From: Salinispora vitiensis
GTDB taxonomy: Bacteria; Actinomycetota; Actinomycetes; Mycobacteriales; Micromonosporaceae
Length of the DNA: 64,000 nucleotides
Direction: 5' to 3'
Assembly: GCF_000378825.1 (NCBI RefSeq)
Contig: NZ_KB900388.1
Coordinates: 605,578 to 669,577 of the forward strand
A program made the translations under genes and the position numbers. The notes beneath the pieces are model-generated. The model worked only from the letters and a program-made list of their open reading frames with translations. It searched no databases and was not told the DNA's origin. This document shows, in pieces, positions 15,850 to 26,200 of this stretch (position 1 is its first letter; each line of letters begins with the position of its first letter).

Positions 15850-18048
15850 TCAGGCTAGGTGAGCATTGACCTTGCGGTCCGTATCCGTAACTGGCGGGAT
15901 CAGGGCGACTTGCTCTGCGCGAGCGGCTGGTATTTTCGCCGGCCACCAGTTGCGGTGACCCAGCAGCGTCATCAGTGCCGGCAGGACGACGCCGCGGATG
16001 ACGAACGCGTCGAGAAGTACGGCCAGTGCCAGGCCCAAGCCGAGCTGTTTGAACTCGATCAGGCTCAGCGTAGCGAAGATCGCGAACACGGAGACCATGA
16101 CGACCGCGGCGCTGGTCACGATCCCCGCCGAGCGGCTGATCCCCTCGGAGACCGCTCTTCGGATGTCCACGCCGGTCTGTGCGACCTCTTTGATCGAGCT
16201 GACCACGAAGACGTGGTAGTCCATCGACAGTCCGAAGAGCACGACGAACAGGAACAGGGGAATCCAGCTGACGATTGCCCCGTTCGACTGGAAGCCGAGG
16301 AGACCCTCGGCCCACTCGTTCTGGAACACCAGCACGAGGAGCCCGAACGCGGCGCCGGTGGACAGCAGGTTGACCACGAGTGCGACGAGGCCGACGACCA
16401 GCGAGCGGAACGAGACGATCATGACGATGAGGGTGAGTAGCAGCACCGTCCCCACCACCCATGGGAGTTTCTGCGCCACGTTGGCTGAGTAGTCGATGCT
16501 GTTCGGTACCTCACCGCCGATGGCGCTGCGCGCGCCAGGCACCTGGCCGATGGTGGCTGGGAGCAGGTCGTCGCGCAGCAGGTGCACCGAGCTTTCCGCT
16601 TCGTCGGAGTTCGCCGGGTACGGCGTCGCGAGGTTGATCACGTGAACGGTGTTGTCCGAGGATGTCCGCAGCTGTGGCTCCTGCTGGGCTGCGAACAGGT
16701 CGGAGCCTTGCGCCCGCTCGGTGAGCCGGCTCAGCGCCGTCGCCACCTCGGTTGCGCGGCTCGCGTCGGCGGTGACGACGACCTCGTGGCTGGTGCCCTT
16801 GGCCGGAAATGCGTCGGTGAGCCGATCGTAGGAGTCCAGTGCCGCGATCGACCGTGGGTAGTCGTCGATGTCGGCGGACTTGAGCTGCAGACCCAGCGCC
16901 GGGTAGGCCATGGCCAGCAGTGCGGTCACGGCCAGCACCAGCGTGACGGCCGGGTATCGCAGCACCGGACGCAACAGGGCCGGCCACCATCGCGGGTTGT
17001 TGTTCCGGCCGTTGAGACGCCACAGGATCGGCACGCGGGGCCGGTCGATCCACGGGCCGAGCTTGGCGAGCAGGGCCGGCAGTACGGTCAGCGAACCCGC
17101 GACCGCGACCGCCACCACTAGGATCGAGCCGGTGGCCAGCGAGCTGAAGATGAGGTCGTTGGACAGATACAGCGCGGCCATGGCGACGATCACCGCGAGG
17201 CCCGAAACGACGACCGAGTGCCCGGACGTGGCTGCGGCGATTTCGATCGCATCGACCCTGTCCCTGCCACGGGCCTGTTCCTGCCGGGCCCGTTTGAGAT
17301 AGAACAGCGAGTAGTCGACCCCGACGGCCATCCCCATCAGCAGAATCATGTTGGGTACCTGGCCCGGGTCCGGCAGCAACGTGGAGCACAGCGCCCACAG
17401 GCCCATCGCGGCGCCGACCGAGGTGAGCGCGAGTAGCACCGGTACGCCGGCGGCGATGATCGCGCCGAACGCCACCATCATGATGATCAGCGTGACTGGG
17501 ATGCTGAGTAGCTCCGCTTTGACGAAGTCCGCACCGAGTTGCGCGTTGATGCCGGCCTGGATCGAGGCCGGGCCACTCTGGTCGAAGCGCAGCCCCGGGA
17601 ACTCGGCGCGGGTGGCGTCTACCACGTCGAGTAGCGGCTGGACCCGCTGGTCGGCGGTTCGCGGGTCACCGGCCACGGTGACCGGCACGAGCACGGACCT
17701 TCCGTCTGGCGCCGGGACCGCCTCGCCGACTGACGACACCTCCGTCAGTGCGCCCATCCGGTCCCGCACCGCTACGGCGGCCTGGGCCGCCGTAGCCCGA
17801 TCCGCTGCGTGTGGCTCCGCACTGATCAGGATGTTCTCCACGACGGCCGCAACCATCGACTTGTCGTCGAGGGTCTGTGCAGCACGTCCTGACTCACCCT
17901 GGCCGAGTTCGGTCTGGCTGGCCATGGTGAAGCCGGCGGACATCGCCCCGAGGCAGACGATCACGAAGAGGGCCCACGCGGCGATGGCCGTCCAGGGATG
18001 GGTAGCGCTCCACCGGGCGAGTCGCACGGTTACGGGTCGTTTCGTCAA
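15850..18048 (-). CDS. MMPL-family (RND-type) membrane transporter
   Basis: A 732-residue exporter with the duplicated MMPL architecture: one membrane segment, a large extracytoplasmic loop and five membrane segments, repeated. Family motifs include GMAVGVDYSLFYLKR in the first half and GLSMDYHVFVVSS in the second; the Asp residues serve in proton coupling. The best start is TTG at 18048, eight bases after AGGAAGG (18063-18057); the frame runs further upstream but the added residues are not family-like. It is divergent from a histidine kinase gene, with a 16-bp palindrome between. MMPL proteins move lipids, siderophores or drugs; the cargo here is unknown. Confidence 0.9.
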   Translation of the reverse strand: MTKRPVTVRLARWSATHPWTAIAAWALFVIVCLGAMSAGFTMASQTELGQGESGRAAQTLDDKSMVAAVVENILISAEPHAADRATAAQAAVAVRDRMGALTEVSSVGEAVPAPDGRSVLVPVTVAGDPRTADQRVQPLLDVVDATRAEFPGLRFDQSGPASIQAGINAQLGADFVKAELLSIPVTLIIMMVAFGAIIAAGVPVLLALTSVGAAMGLWALCSTLLPDPGQVPNMILLMGMAVGVDYSLFYLKRARQEQARGRDRVDAIEIAAATSGHSVVVSGLAVIVAMAALYLSNDLIFSSLATGSILVVAVAVAGSLTVLPALLAKLGPWIDRPRVPILWRLNGRNNNPRWWPALLRPVLRYPAVTLVLAVTALLAMAYPALGLQLKSADIDDYPRSIAALDSYDRLTDAFPAKGTSHEVVVTADASRATEVATALSRLTERAQGSDLFAAQQEPQLRTSSDNTVHVINLATPYPANSDEAESSVHLLRDDLLPATIGQVPGARSAIGGEVPNSIDYSANVAQKLPWVVGTVLLLTLIVMIVSFRSLVVGLVALVVNLLSTGAAFGLLVLVFQNEWAEGLLGFQSNGAIVSWIPLFLFVVLFGLSMDYHVFVVSSIKEVAQTGVDIRRAVSEGISRSAGIVTSAAVVMVSVFAIFATLSLIEFKQLGLGLALAVLLDAFVIRGVVLPALMTLLGHRNWWPAKIPAARAEQVALIPPVTDTDRKVNAHLA

Positions 18049-18170
18049 GACCTCGACCTTCCTGGCAGGTGACGGGATGCAACGGATTCGACAACGCGGT
18101 GTGCCGGACAGGTCAGATTCTGGTGCGCCGCAGGGACAGACCGCGGTGGTGCCATGTCCTCGACCTCGGG

Positions 18171-18186
18171 GTGGACTCAAGTCCAC
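18171..18186. promoter_or_regulatory. Palindromic operator between MMPL and kinase genes
   Basis: GTGGACT-CA-AGTCCAC is a perfect seven-base dyad with a two-base spacer. A GATAAT -10 element (18209-18214) lies seven bases before the kinase ATG, so a leaderless start site would be near 18221 and the dyad centre about 42 bases upstream. This is a classic activator position. The NarL-type regulator encoded at 19472-20152 is the obvious candidate binder. Confidence 0.55.
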
Positions 18187-18221
18187 TTCCCGTGCCTTCG
18201 GGCATCCGGATAATCAGCGCC

Positions 18222-19487
18222 ATGGCAACTCATCTGGCGCATTCGGCCGGCATCCGTTGGCGCCTGCTCGGCTGGGCGTTCGTTCTCGTCGCGCTGGCGC
18301 TCGTCGAGGTTCTGGTGTTGACCTGGGCGATGACCACGCTGACGCTCGCTGTTCTCTGGGTTACCGTGCCGCTGTTCACCGGTGCGGTCCTGGCCGCTCG
18401 GGCGATGGCGGACAGCCGACGCCGGTTCGCCGCCCGGGAGTTGGGCATTTCCGTCGAACGGCGGTACCGTCCCCTGCCTGCGGCCAACCGGTGGGCTCGG
18501 TTTCGCACCGTTTTGCGCGATCCGGCCAGCTGGCGGGACTTGCGTTGGCTGTTCGTCGATGCGACCGCCGGGCTGGTGCTGCTGACAGTGCCGGTGGCGA
18601 CCTTCGGCGCCGGTCTGCTCGGCGTGACGCTGCCGCTGCTGTGGGGCATGCTGCCGGCCGGCGCCCATCTGGATTTCCCGTTTGGAGCAACGGTCCAGGA
18701 CGTCCGCGGTGCGATCACGATCGGCGTACCGTGGGGTCTGCTCTACCTGGGATCGTGCTGGCTGCTCACTCCAGTGGTCATGCGCTGGTACGGCCGGCTG
18801 ACCGCCGCCATGCTGCAACCCGACGAACGGTGGCTGCTCGCCGAGCGCGTGGAGCAGTTGGCCACCACCCGCACTCAGGCCGTTGACGCGCAGGCCGACG
18901 AGTTGCGGCGCATCGAACGCGACCTGCACGACGGAGCCCAGGCACACCTGGTCGCGTTGGGCATGAGCCTGGGCATGGTGGAGAGCCTGATCGGCGACGA
19001 CCCAACCGTACGGCCGTTGCTGACCGAGGCTCGGGCGCACAACGCACAGGCGATCACCGAACTCCGCTCGCTCATCAAGGGCATCCGCCCACCCGTGCTC
19101 AGTGACCGGGGTTTGGTCGGCGCGGTGGAGTCCCTGGCCATGCGGATGCCGCTGCAGGTCGACGTCGAACTCGATCTGCCGGAGCGGCTGAGCGAGCCGA
19201 TCGAGTCCGCCGTCTACTTCACGATCTCCGAGGCACTGGCCAACACGGTCAAGCACAGTGCCGCGAGCCGGGCCTGGGTGCGTGGGCGATGGGAACTCGG
19301 CCGGCTGCACCTGGAGGTCGGCGATGACGGCCGGGGAGGAGCGGTGCTCGCACCGGGCGGCGGCCTGGAGGGCGTCAGGCGGCGGCTGGCGGCGTTTGAC
19401 GGCTCGCTGACCGTCCGGGAGCGAGCCAGCGGCGGCACCAGTCTGATCGTTGAGTTGCCGATCGCGGGGGCTCAGCTGCCGAGGTAG
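18222..19487 (+). CDS. Sensor histidine kinase, NarL/DesK type (HisKA_3)
   Basis: A 421-residue sensor kinase. The N-terminal half has four hydrophobic segments in two pairs, with loops between. The phosphoacceptor is the His in RIERDLHDGAQAHL near residue 238; the ATPase N box is ISEALANTVKHS near 344 and the G box GDDGRGG follows. ATG at 18222 is chosen because the GATAAT -10 element is seven bases upstream; an earlier start would run through the palindrome. The gene ends inside the last codons of the convergent response-regulator gene, an unusual arrangement for a cognate pair. It probably controls the divergent MMPL exporter. Confidence 0.88.
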   Translation: MATHLAHSAGIRWRLLGWAFVLVALALVEVLVLTWAMTTLTLAVLWVTVPLFTGAVLAARAMADSRRRFAARELGISVERRYRPLPAANRWARFRTVLRDPASWRDLRWLFVDATAGLVLLTVPVATFGAGLLGVTLPLLWGMLPAGAHLDFPFGATVQDVRGAITIGVPWGLLYLGSCWLLTPVVMRWYGRLTAAMLQPDERWLLAERVEQLATTRTQAVDAQADELRRIERDLHDGAQAHLVALGMSLGMVESLIGDDPTVRPLLTEARAHNAQAITELRSLIKGIRPPVLSDRGLVGAVESLAMRMPLQVDVELDLPERLSEPIESAVYFTISEALANTVKHSAASRAWVRGRWELGRLHLEVGDDGRGGAVLAPGGGLEGVRRRLAAFDGSLTVRERASGGTSLIVELPIAGAQLPR

Positions 19488-20152
19488 GCGAGTACGGCGA
19501 GCACCCGCCGGTTGTCACTGTCGGACAGGTGTAGCCCGAGCTTGATGAAGATGCCGCTGATGTGCTTGGCCACCGCCTTCTGGGAGACGTACAGCTGAGC
19601 GGCGATGGCACTATTGGACCGCCCCTCGGCCATCAGCGCGAGAACCTCCCGCTCCCGCGGGCTCAGCGAATCGAGAGACCGGTGCCGAGACCGCCCGGTG
19701 AGCAGCTCGGCGATCACCTCCGGGTCCATCGCGGTTCCCCCGGAAGCCACCCGCCGTACCGCCTCGACGAACTGCGCGACATCGAAGACCCGATCCTTGA
19801 GTAGGTAGCCGACCGCGCCCGCACCGTCGGAGAGCAGTTCCCGCGCGTACAGCGGCTCGACGTACTGCGAGAGCACGAGCACCGGCAGCCGCGGCACCAC
19901 GCCCCGAGCCTCGATGGCTGCCCGCAACCCGTCGTCGGTGTGGTTCGGCGGCATCCGGACGTCAACGACGGCGACGTCAGGGCGCTGCTCGATCAACGCG
20001 GCCTTCAGATCCGGTCCATTGTCCGCACAGGCGACCACGTCGAAGCCGGAGGCCTCCAGCAACCGAATCAACCCGTCGCGCAGCAACGCAAGATCCTCTC
20101 CCAGGACCAGCCGCACATCCACACCCGTTCTCGAGGAGCTATCCGCTCGCAT
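19472..20152 (-). CDS. LuxR/NarL-family response regulator
   Basis: A 226-residue regulator. The receiver domain has the acidic pocket LGEDLALL, the phosphoacceptor Asp in VVDVRMPP near residue 61 and the conserved Lys in YLLKDR. The C-terminal LuxR helix-turn-helix reads LSPREREVLALMAEGRS and continues through VSQKAVAKHI. The start is uncertain: ATG at 20152 or one of two GTG codons 11 and 13 codons later would all keep the receiver. Its 3' end overlaps the convergent kinase gene by 16 bases. It likely binds the palindrome at 18171-18186. Confidence 0.87.
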   Translation of the reverse strand: MRADSSSRTGVDVRLVLGEDLALLRDGLIRLLEASGFDVVACADNGPDLKAALIEQRPDVAVVDVRMPPNHTDDGLRAAIEARGVVPRLPVLVLSQYVEPLYARELLSDGAGAVGYLLKDRVFDVAQFVEAVRRVASGGTAMDPEVIAELLTGRSRHRSLDSLSPREREVLALMAEGRSNSAIAAQLYVSQKAVAKHISGIFIKLGLHLSDSDNRRVLAVLAYLGS

Positions 20153-20330
20153 CGTCGCACAACCGACCATGGGGCCGAGTCCGGAAGGAGCCGACCGGAA
20201 CATTCCGAAACACAACGCCCGACGGAGTGTGCCACGACAACCGTAGTCTTCGATGTGAAGCGGCTACCGGTGCTGCGCCGGCGGAATAGCATAACTGCGA
20301 TGCACGTCGACGCCTTCTAAGGGAGGGAAC

Positions 20331-20972
20331 GTGAGTACATCGGGGGATACCACGGCATCCGGGTACCAGGTCATGGTCGTCGTCCATCGGGCCATGGTGC
20401 GCGACGTCCAGCAGATCAGCGACGCGGCCCGCGCGCTCGCCGACCGGCCTGATCCGGTGCAGGCGAAGGCCCTGTGTCGTTACGGTGACCGGGTCTTCCA
20501 ACTCATCGCGCACCACCACGAGGTCGAGGACGAGGTGTTCTGGCCGATGCTGCGGTCGCGTGGTGCTCCGGTGGAGGCGATCGAGCTGATGACGACCGAG
20601 CACGACGAGTTGGCGGGCCTGCTGGAGCGGGCACGGGAGCTACTCGCCGACGCCCAGCGGGGTGAGGACGCCTTCGCGGCACTGGCCGAGGTGGGGCTCG
20701 CCCTGGGTCAGGCGCTGTTGACGCACACCGCAGACGAGGAGCGGGAGCTTGCTGGACGGCTCAAGCCCGTGCTCGGTGATCGGGAGTGGAAGACGCTCGA
20801 CCGGGCGATGGTGCGATCCGCGCCGAAGTGGAGCCTCGGGTTCATGCCGCCCTGGATGGCGTCTGCTGCCCGCCCCGAGGAGCGCAAGGCGCTGCCGGCC
20901 GCGCCGATCGCCTTGCTGATGCGGGGCAGCTTGAGAAGACAACGGCGACTGGCCTTCGGGGCGCGGGCCTGA
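20331..20972 (+). CDS. Hemerythrin-domain (HHE) protein
   Basis: A 213-residue protein with a four-helix HHE/hemerythrin-like fold. Metal-ligand candidates are the His and Glu residues in IAHHHEVEDEVF near residue 66, TTEHDEL near 90 and THTADEE near 136. Such proteins bind a di-iron site and sense or buffer oxygen, nitric oxide or iron. The GTG start follows GGGAGGG at good spacing. The C terminus is Arg-rich (MRGSLRRQRRLAFG). It stands alone, with about 180 bases to the divergent regulator gene. Confidence 0.85.
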   Translation: MSTSGDTTASGYQVMVVVHRAMVRDVQQISDAARALADRPDPVQAKALCRYGDRVFQLIAHHHEVEDEVFWPMLRSRGAPVEAIELMTTEHDELAGLLERARELLADAQRGEDAFAALAEVGLALGQALLTHTADEERELAGRLKPVLGDREWKTLDRAMVRSAPKWSLGFMPPWMASAARPEERKALPAAPIALLMRGSLRRQRRLAFGARA

Positions 20973-21130
20973 GTCGCCGGGCTGGCGAGTCCCCCCGAGC
21001 GGAATTTCACGGACCGGTGATGCGGCCGCGCTTCGTCAGGGCTCACATCTTGGTTGATCCGGGTGTTACGGTCACCGCCTTGGAAGATCAAAAGTGAGTT
21101 GCGAACAGATCGTCGTGAGGAAGGGTGTGC

Positions 21131-21472
21131 ATGACCGAGGACTTCTATTGCGACGAAGCGCTCAGCGGCCGAACCAAGGTGACCGTGGTGGCAGAGACCG
21201 AGGAGGTCCTTGCCTTCGAGCACACCAGGCCCTTTTGGCCGGTACACATCGTCGTGGTGCCGAAGCGGCACGTGCCGTCCCTGGTCGACCTGGGCGATGC
21301 CAGCGTGGATCTCCTGCAGTGTGTTCTCGAGGTAGTTCGTCAGGTTGCCGGCCGGGTGGAGCGAGAGCAGGGCGCTTGCCGGGTGCTAACCAATCTGGGC
21401 CGGTACCAGGACTCCAAACACCTGCACTTCCACGTCTGTAGTGGACCGCCGCTCCGGCCCGACCTGGCATAG
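21131..21472 (+). CDS. HIT-domain nucleotide hydrolase/transferase
   Basis: A 113-residue histidine-triad protein, the usual length for a single HIT domain. The triad HLHFH lies near the C terminus (KHLHFHVCSG), preceded by the typical Asn-containing LTNLGRYQD and the earlier VHIVVVPKRHVPSL. HIT proteins split nucleoside phosphoramidates or dinucleotides. ATG at 21131 has GAGGAAGGG five bases upstream. It converges on the DrmB-like gene 80 bases away. Confidence 0.87.
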   Translation: MTEDFYCDEALSGRTKVTVVAETEEVLAFEHTRPFWPVHIVVVPKRHVPSLVDLGDASVDLLQCVLEVVRQVAGRVEREQGACRVLTNLGRYQDSKHLHFHVCSGPPLRPDLA

Positions 21473-21552
21473 GGCTGCGAGCGGTCCGGGTCTGCCCGCA
21501 AGCTGATCAGTGGTGGTTGTTCGCCGTCGTGGTGCCGACGGCCGTCGGGGGA

Positions 21553-23193
21553 TCAGGTCGAGTGGCGCAGGTAGCCGTTCCGCCCGAACAACACGCCACG
21601 GTCCAGGAACAGGTTGAAGAATCGGCACGACGGTTCACCCAGGTGCATGCAGGCCGCGCAGGCCCCACTGCCGATCCCGCACCCCGGATCCAGTGGACAA
21701 CGGTGCTCTGCGGTAACGAACGCGGTCAACAGGTCGTCGAGGTTCGACTCGAAGACCGCCTGGATGCCGCCGAGTACGAAGTCGCTCCGGGCGGCCGGGT
21801 ACAGGAAGAAGCCGAGATGGTGGGGCACGAGATACTCGCTGAGCGCGTCACGTTCGATGCCGGAGAAGACGGCGGTCTGCCGGATGAGTCGGTGGGCGTA
21901 GGTGTGAATCAGCTTCAGCACGTCGGCCCCGGTCGACTCGACCCGCGGATCGTCGCGTTTAGCGGGAATCGCGGCTGACTCCAGGATGGCGACCCGGGCC
22001 AGGACCGGGTCGGTGTACTCCGGCGTCCATCCCGCTAACCGGTGACCGCGACCGGCCAGCCACGTCGCCACCCGGATCGGGTCGAGCCGGATCAGGAACG
22101 CCTCGGTCTCGGCGAGGTTGCCGTAGAGCCGGTAGCCGCCCCGCCTGCGCCGGAACGGCACCAGCCGGCACTTCGACGGATCGTCCTTCCCCCGCGTGTA
22201 GCCGTACATGGCGTTGAGGATCGGGAACCGGTCGACTAGGTCGAGCCCGTCGATGCCGGCCTGCCGCAGGGCTGGTGGGTACTTCTCCCGATAGCGCTGC
22301 TCGAGTGGGTCGCCGGGGTCCGGCAGGCGCAATGCCGTCGTCGGTGTCCGACTTTCGGCCAGAGCCATCGCGATGTCGACGGCCTCCCGTTCGGCCACCG
22401 CACGTTGGGCCGGGGAAAGCCGGTCGACCGGGTGATCACCGGCCTCGGCCGAGCGGCCAGCCGGCTCGGCGGGCGTGACCACCTGCAAACCCTCGACCAC
22501 CCAGATCAGCGCCTTACGCGGACCTCCGGTGAGGTTGAGGTTCTCCCGATGCTCGGGCCGACCTGGGTTGATCAGCACCACGCCCCGGGGCACATAGACC
22601 ATGCGGGCCTTGTGCACGGTCCAGCGCACGGTGCCGGTACCGCACCCGCACTTTTGGTGGAAACCCAGCCCCTGCATCGTCGGGGTGGCGCAGACCGGGC
22701 AGACGAAGCGAATGTCCGCGGCCTTGGCGCTCCTGGGCACGACCACCCGTACGTCGTCGTGCTGCGGGCATCGCCGGATCCGGGGCTCGGTGATTGCTCC
22801 GCACTCGTGCACGCCGACGAAGTGGAGCTGACCCCAGTTCCGGTTGCCGCACCTGCAGCGCTCCTCCGCGGACCTGCCGATGCGCTTGCAGCACCGGCAC
22901 AGCCAGGTTCGCGGGTATCTCTCGACCGTCACGCCACGGCGTTCATCCAGCTCTACGACCTCCACCGGTACCTGGCGCAGCAACTCCCCGGCCATACCGC
23001 CGTCTGTGTCGTTGGCGGTCCACGCGCCGATCTCGGTCAACAGACTCCACCGTACGACGTCGGAGTCGATCTCGATCGGGTTCGGGGCCGACCACTCGCG
23101 CACCCGGTAGATGTCGCCGCGCAGGTCAACCGTCTGCTCCGGCAGGAAGGTACGCAGGATCTGGCTGCCGCTACGGGAACCCAGTTTCGCCAT
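21553..23193 (-). CDS. DrmB-like DUF1998 protein
   Basis: A 546-residue cytoplasmic protein matching the DUF1998 family, the DrmB component of DISARM anti-phage systems. Two putative zinc clusters are seen: a CRCCKR...CRCG group near residues 99-115 and a C-terminal CPLDPGC...CAAC...C group near 499-526, where the family signature lies. LIHTYAHRLIRQTAVFSG, before the C-terminal cluster, is also typical. ATG at 23193 is eleven bases after the helicase stop, with AAGGCGGG upstream. A GTG at 23208, overlapping the helicase stop as GTGA, is the alternative. It is the last gene of the sigma-helicase operon. Confidence 0.82.
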   Translation of the reverse strand: MAKLGSRSGSQILRTFLPEQTVDLRGDIYRVREWSAPNPIEIDSDVVRWSLLTEIGAWTANDTDGGMAGELLRQVPVEVVELDERRGVTVERYPRTWLCRCCKRIGRSAEERCRCGNRNWGQLHFVGVHECGAITEPRIRRCPQHDDVRVVVPRSAKAADIRFVCPVCATPTMQGLGFHQKCGCGTGTVRWTVHKARMVYVPRGVVLINPGRPEHRENLNLTGGPRKALIWVVEGLQVVTPAEPAGRSAEAGDHPVDRLSPAQRAVAEREAVDIAMALAESRTPTTALRLPDPGDPLEQRYREKYPPALRQAGIDGLDLVDRFPILNAMYGYTRGKDDPSKCRLVPFRRRRGGYRLYGNLAETEAFLIRLDPIRVATWLAGRGHRLAGWTPEYTDPVLARVAILESAAIPAKRDDPRVESTGADVLKLIHTYAHRLIRQTAVFSGIERDALSEYLVPHHLGFFLYPAARSDFVLGGIQAVFESNLDDLLTAFVTAEHRCPLDPGCGIGSGACAACMHLGEPSCRFFNLFLDRGVLFGRNGYLRHST

Positions 23194-23204
23194 GTCGCCC
23201 GCCT

Positions 23205-26200
23205 TCACTCGTGAATCGGAGCTTGGGGCTCGACGTCGCGAAGGCTCCGCATGGGGGAGGGGTGACCGATCTCGCTGATGAAACGCGCCGTGATGGTGGG
23301 GTCCGCAAGGCCGGTGAACCACTCCCGGACCCACTCGGCGATCTGCTGTCGGTGCAGGGAATCCTCCGGCCCGTCGAGACCGAGGAGCTCCGCCACGGCC
23401 GCTGCCTCGACGTCGGGCGTCAGTTCCACGTCGTGGAGGTACTGGTGCAGCTTCGCCGGGTTGCTCAACCGCTGCCTGCTGGCGGGCTCGTGCACCATCA
23501 GGGTGCGCGCCGAAACCAGCCCGGGAAGCGTGAGGGCGAGGACGCGCCGGCTGCGGCGGGTGATCGGGATAGCGTCAACGAACCGATCGCCCTGGCGAAC
23601 GTACTGGTCGAAGTGCCGGAACGTCTGGGCGTCGCGTTCCCGGCCGATCTTGTGCAGGACGTACACCAGGCCCGGATGCCGACGACCGACCCGGGCGGTG
23701 GTCTGGATGAACTCGGCCGTGGTCAACGGCAGGCCCAGCATGACCATCGTGTTGAGCCGGTCGATGTCCACCCCGTGCGACAACATCGAGCTGGCCGCTA
23801 CCACGTGAATGCGATCCGAGAACTTTTCCTCTGGTTTCTCCAGCCGTTCCAGGATGTCCCGCACCTCATCGAAGTCGGTCTGCCCGGTGAGTTGTTCGAC
23901 GTTGATGCCATCGACGGTGCTGTTGCTGCCGAGGCTTCGGCCGGCGGCCTCGACGTCGTACAGGGTGGAGCCGTACACCACGTTCGTACCGTAGAGGCTG
24001 AGCAGTTCCTCGACATGTCTCGGATCGATGCCGGCTTCCGTGCAGACGGCCGACGGCTCGTCCGCCAGCCGCCGTACGCTGCGCTGGAGGGCGTCCAGAG
24101 TCCGGTCGCTGACGTGCTCCACCGTCACCCCACGCGGCGCGACCGCCACGAACCGCCGCAGCTTTTCCGACCTGCGCAGCGTCCAGAAGGACTCACCGGA
24201 GCGGGGACCCGGCTGCGGGAAGACCCGGCCTTCCCGCCGGTAGAGAACCTCGACCTGCCGGTCGTACCCGATGAGTGTCGCGCTGCTGGCGACGATCTTG
24301 GCCTGGCTACCGGACAGCTCCTGCTGTAGGTGGTCGAGCAGACTCTCATAGTGTGAGTCGACGGCACCGAGGCTGTCGCGGAGTAGGTGCAGCTCGTCCT
24401 GCAGCCGCAGCGACGGTGCGAACCGGTCCGCCGGCATCGGTAGCGACCTGAGCGTCCCCTGGCAGTCCGGCACCAGACAGCCGTTGGGCGCCTTCGACCT
24501 GCTCGCATAGGTGAAGCCGTGCCAGTCAACCGAGCAGACCTTCTGTGGCGGCCCGACGAGACCACGCATCGCCTGCTGCAGGCCGATCGAGGCGGCCTTG
24601 TCCAGCGTTCCCACCACCACGGTCGGGAGGAAGCGGAAGATCTCCTGGTCAACGACGTACACCGGCAGTGCCCCGCGTCGCCAGGGGCAGCGCGGGTTGG
24701 TGCAGTGGTGTTCCAGCTTCCAGCGTTGCCGGTCGAACCTCATCCGCAGCTTCTCGTCCCGGCAGAACGGACAGTGCAGCAGTACCCGGTACTTGTCCGG
24801 CATGCCCGGGCTATCCGGACCGATCTCGTCGTCCGCCGGCCTGGGCACGATCTTGTTGGGCGTACCGGCCTGACCGACCAGGAACCCGAGGCTGAACGGC
24901 GCACCTTTGACATCGGCCACCCGACGCGCCACCGCATCCCGGCGTACCAGCTCGGCGCCGGCGAGTGCGTCGGCGAAACGTTGCGTCTGTTGCAAGCTCA
25001 GCAGCCGGAGCGGAAACCGGGACCAGGCCGTCACGCCGGTGCGTTTGCCGGTGAGCCGATCGAAGAAGGCCGTCGTCAACAACAGCCCCAGATAGGTCTC
25101 GGTCTTGCCGCCCCCGGTGGCGAACCAGACGGTGTCGACGAACTTCGCGTCCTCGGCGGGTTCGGCGAGGAAGCGGATCGCGGACAGCAGGAAGCCAACC
25201 TGGAACGGCCGCCAGGCGTCGTAGCCGCGCCCCTTCGCGCTCCACCCGATCGCCTGGTTCATCAGCTGGAACGACTGGCGAATGTCGCTATTGGTCCCCA
25301 GTAGCCGCAGCCCGGTCCGGAGCCGGTCGAGTTCGGCGAACACCTCCGCGGCCGCCCGGTCCGCCTCGGCGCGCATTTCCGCCGTCCAGCCCTCAGCCGC
25401 CTCCCGGGCGCCCAGCGCCGAGGCGGACCAGTGGGCCCGGTCGTACGCTTCGAGCGCGTCAACCAGCGCGGTGAGCTCCGGAACCGGGTCGGCGGCGAGC
25501 CGCTCGAACGACAGCGTCGGCTCCGGCCGGCTGCTGTTCCAATAGTCGGGGCGGACGGTCTGCACCGTGGTGGTGTCCGAACTGCGAAACACCCCGGGTG
25601 CGGGCACCTCGACACCCACGTTGAGGCCGTACGCCGGCACATCGCGGTCGTAGCGGAAACTGTCCGGCAGCGCCTCCAACTGGAACGGGGTGGTGCGGAG
25701 ACCGGAGACCTCCAGCTGTGTCTCATAAAGGTGCGAGTCGGTCAGATCGCGGGACTTCCCCGGGCTGGTGTTGACCAGCTGTACGACCAGCTCGGGGTCC
25801 TGATGCCAATCCTCCACCTCGACCCGGACCTCAGCCGTCCGCCCCGGCGCTCCCACCGCGGCGAAGGCGGCTCGCAGCTGCTCGGCCCCGAAGGTTTCAC
25901 CTTCGGCGCCCGCCACGACACCGATCTCCTCCTCGACGGGACCGGTACGCCACCAGCGTCGGTTTGGGTCCGGACCATCCCTGGGGTCCCTGACCCAGGC
26001 GCGGGCCCGCACCGTCACCGTCATCGACCACGGCGGCGCTTCGGCCGGGCGGAGCCGGATGCCGATCGCGCACGGGTCCAGCCGCTCAGCTCGGTCGTCG
26101 CCGGTGCCCTTCCGCACCTCGTCCTCGCACCCGAGTCGTCCCAGCCAAAAGGTTCCCGATGGGGCCACGTCCAGTCGATCCAGTCCGTCGCCCCGACCCG

